Shown one piece after another: positions 5,426 through 5,916 of a stretch of DNA of 5,916 bases. The DNA comes from Bacillota bacterium. GTDB lineage: Bacteria; Bacillota; Sulfobacillia; Symbiobacteriales; Symbiobacteriaceae. The DNA lies in the NCBI GenBank assembly GCA_028287415.1, contig JAQBPS010000771.1, forward strand, positions 1 to 5,916, read 5' to 3'. The stretch's first letter is position 1, and every line of letters starts with the position of its first letter. Below the pieces are notes generated by a model. The model saw only the letters and a list, made by a program, of their open reading frames with translations, had not been told where the DNA came from and ran no database searches. Position numbers and translations under genes: made by a program.

Positions 5426-5916
5426 TGCACTGCCCCCTTCTCACTGCCAAGCAGCTGCTTCAGTCGTGCATTGGCGGCCCGGGCGGCATGCTCCCACGTG
5501 AAGTGCGCGTGCACGTGGGCGGCGCCCCGGTCGCCCGTGCGCCGTAACTCGCTCCGGTGCTCATAAGCCCAGCGCATGGTCTGGCGCAAGGCGCCCGGCG
5601 ACACCTCACAGATCAGTCCCTGTGCGGCCAATGCCATGCCGTCCACCCGGTCGCCGGCGGGGGTCACGGCGGCCGCCACCAGCAGGGCGGTCTCCGGCGT
5701 GGCGTAGTCGAGTGCGGCGCCGGCCCGGGGGAGGATCGGCGGGGTGCCGCAGGCCATGGCCTCCAATGCGGGCAGACAGAACCCCTCACCCCGATAGGGC
5801 GCCACCAGCGCATCAGCGGAACGGTAGAGCCAGGCGAGGTCATCATCGGAGAGGACGCTGTCGATCAGGCGCACCCGGCGCCGGACTGCGGCCGTCTCCG
5901 CCGCTGCGGCACGCAC
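5422..5916 (-). CDS. GT4 family glycosyltransferase, C-terminal half; 5' end outside window
   Basis: The donor-binding half of a second GT4 glycosyltransferase. The frame is open to the right edge, so the GTG at the edge is most likely an internal Val and the true start lies outside. The visible 164 residues show VLSDDDLAWLYRSADALVAP (about residues 21-40) and then GEGFCLPALEAMACGTPP with an intact EX7E pair at E44 and E52 of the visible part. The C-terminal helix has HAHFTWEHAARAANARLKQLL, where the TW near the end is typical of the family. After the ETALLV strand there is a slightly long loop (about residues 81-104) before EVSPGAL. The stop TGA overlaps the next gene's TTG start. Together they form a minus-strand glycosyltransferase pair. 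Donor and acceptor are unknown, and no upstream promoter is visible because the 5' end is missing. Confidence 0.92.
   Translation of the reverse strand: MRAAAAETAAVRRRVRLIDSVLSDDDLAWLYRSADALVAPYRGEGFCLPALEAMACGTPPILPRAGAALDYATPETALLVAAAVTPAGDRVDGMALAAQGLICEVSPGALRQTMRWAYEHRSELRRTGDRGAAHVHAHFTWEHAARAANARLKQLLGSEKGAVH
5433..5440 (-). promoter_or_regulatory. Ribosome binding site deciding a TTG start
   Basis: Read on the minus strand, GAAGGGGG lies seven bases before the TTG at 5425-5423, inside the last codons of the upstream glycosyltransferase. It supports TTG rather than the later ATG as the start. Confidence 0.6.

Noticed and set aside
1..5916. CRISPR arrays, tRNA or rRNA genes, insertion-sequence ends
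   Set aside because: No spaced direct repeats, cloverleaf-like segments, rRNA-like stretches or transposase motifs were seen on either strand.

Overview
The window is gene-dense, GC-rich bacterial DNA from an accessory, cell-surface type locus. It holds six protein genes, of which the first and last are cut by the window edges. There are no RNA genes, insertion sequences or CRISPR repeats. GTG and TTG starts, Shine-Dalgarno-like sites and high third-position GC suggest a high-GC free-living bacterium. A Symbiobacterium-like Firmicute or a member of Chloroflexota would fit, but the sequence alone cannot decide this.

Layout, plus strand: (1) 1-726, the C-terminal part of a subtilisin-like (S8) serine protease carrying a Pro-rich heptapeptide repeat and a predicted coiled-coil tail. 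(2) 733-1605, an FkbM-family SAM-dependent methyltransferase, in the same frame as the protease and separated from it by one TGA and two codons. (3) 1724-2683, a second FkbM methyltransferase clearly paralogous to the first, with a basic and Pro-rich N-terminal tail. (4) 2744-4276, a GT4-like glycosyltransferase fused to a C-terminal Ig-like beta-sandwich domain. Strong GC hairpins lacking U-tracts lie just after genes 2 and 3.

Layout, minus strand: two GT4 glycosyltransferases, 5916-5422 (5' end outside the window) and 5425-4340. They overlap by four bases (TTGA) and converge on gene 4. A 44-base imperfect hairpin in the 63-base convergent gap probably terminates both transcripts.

Working together: three glycosyltransferases and two probable sugar O-methyltransferases point to assembly and methyl decoration of a surface glycan or glycoprotein. 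The protease, co-directional with and apparently translationally coupled to the first methyltransferase, may process or be a target of this system; that link is inference. The most unusual points are the in-frame protease/methyltransferase junction, the matching Pro-rich segments in the protease tail and second methyltransferase, and the replacement of both Glu residues of the GT4 EX7E motif in gene 4.
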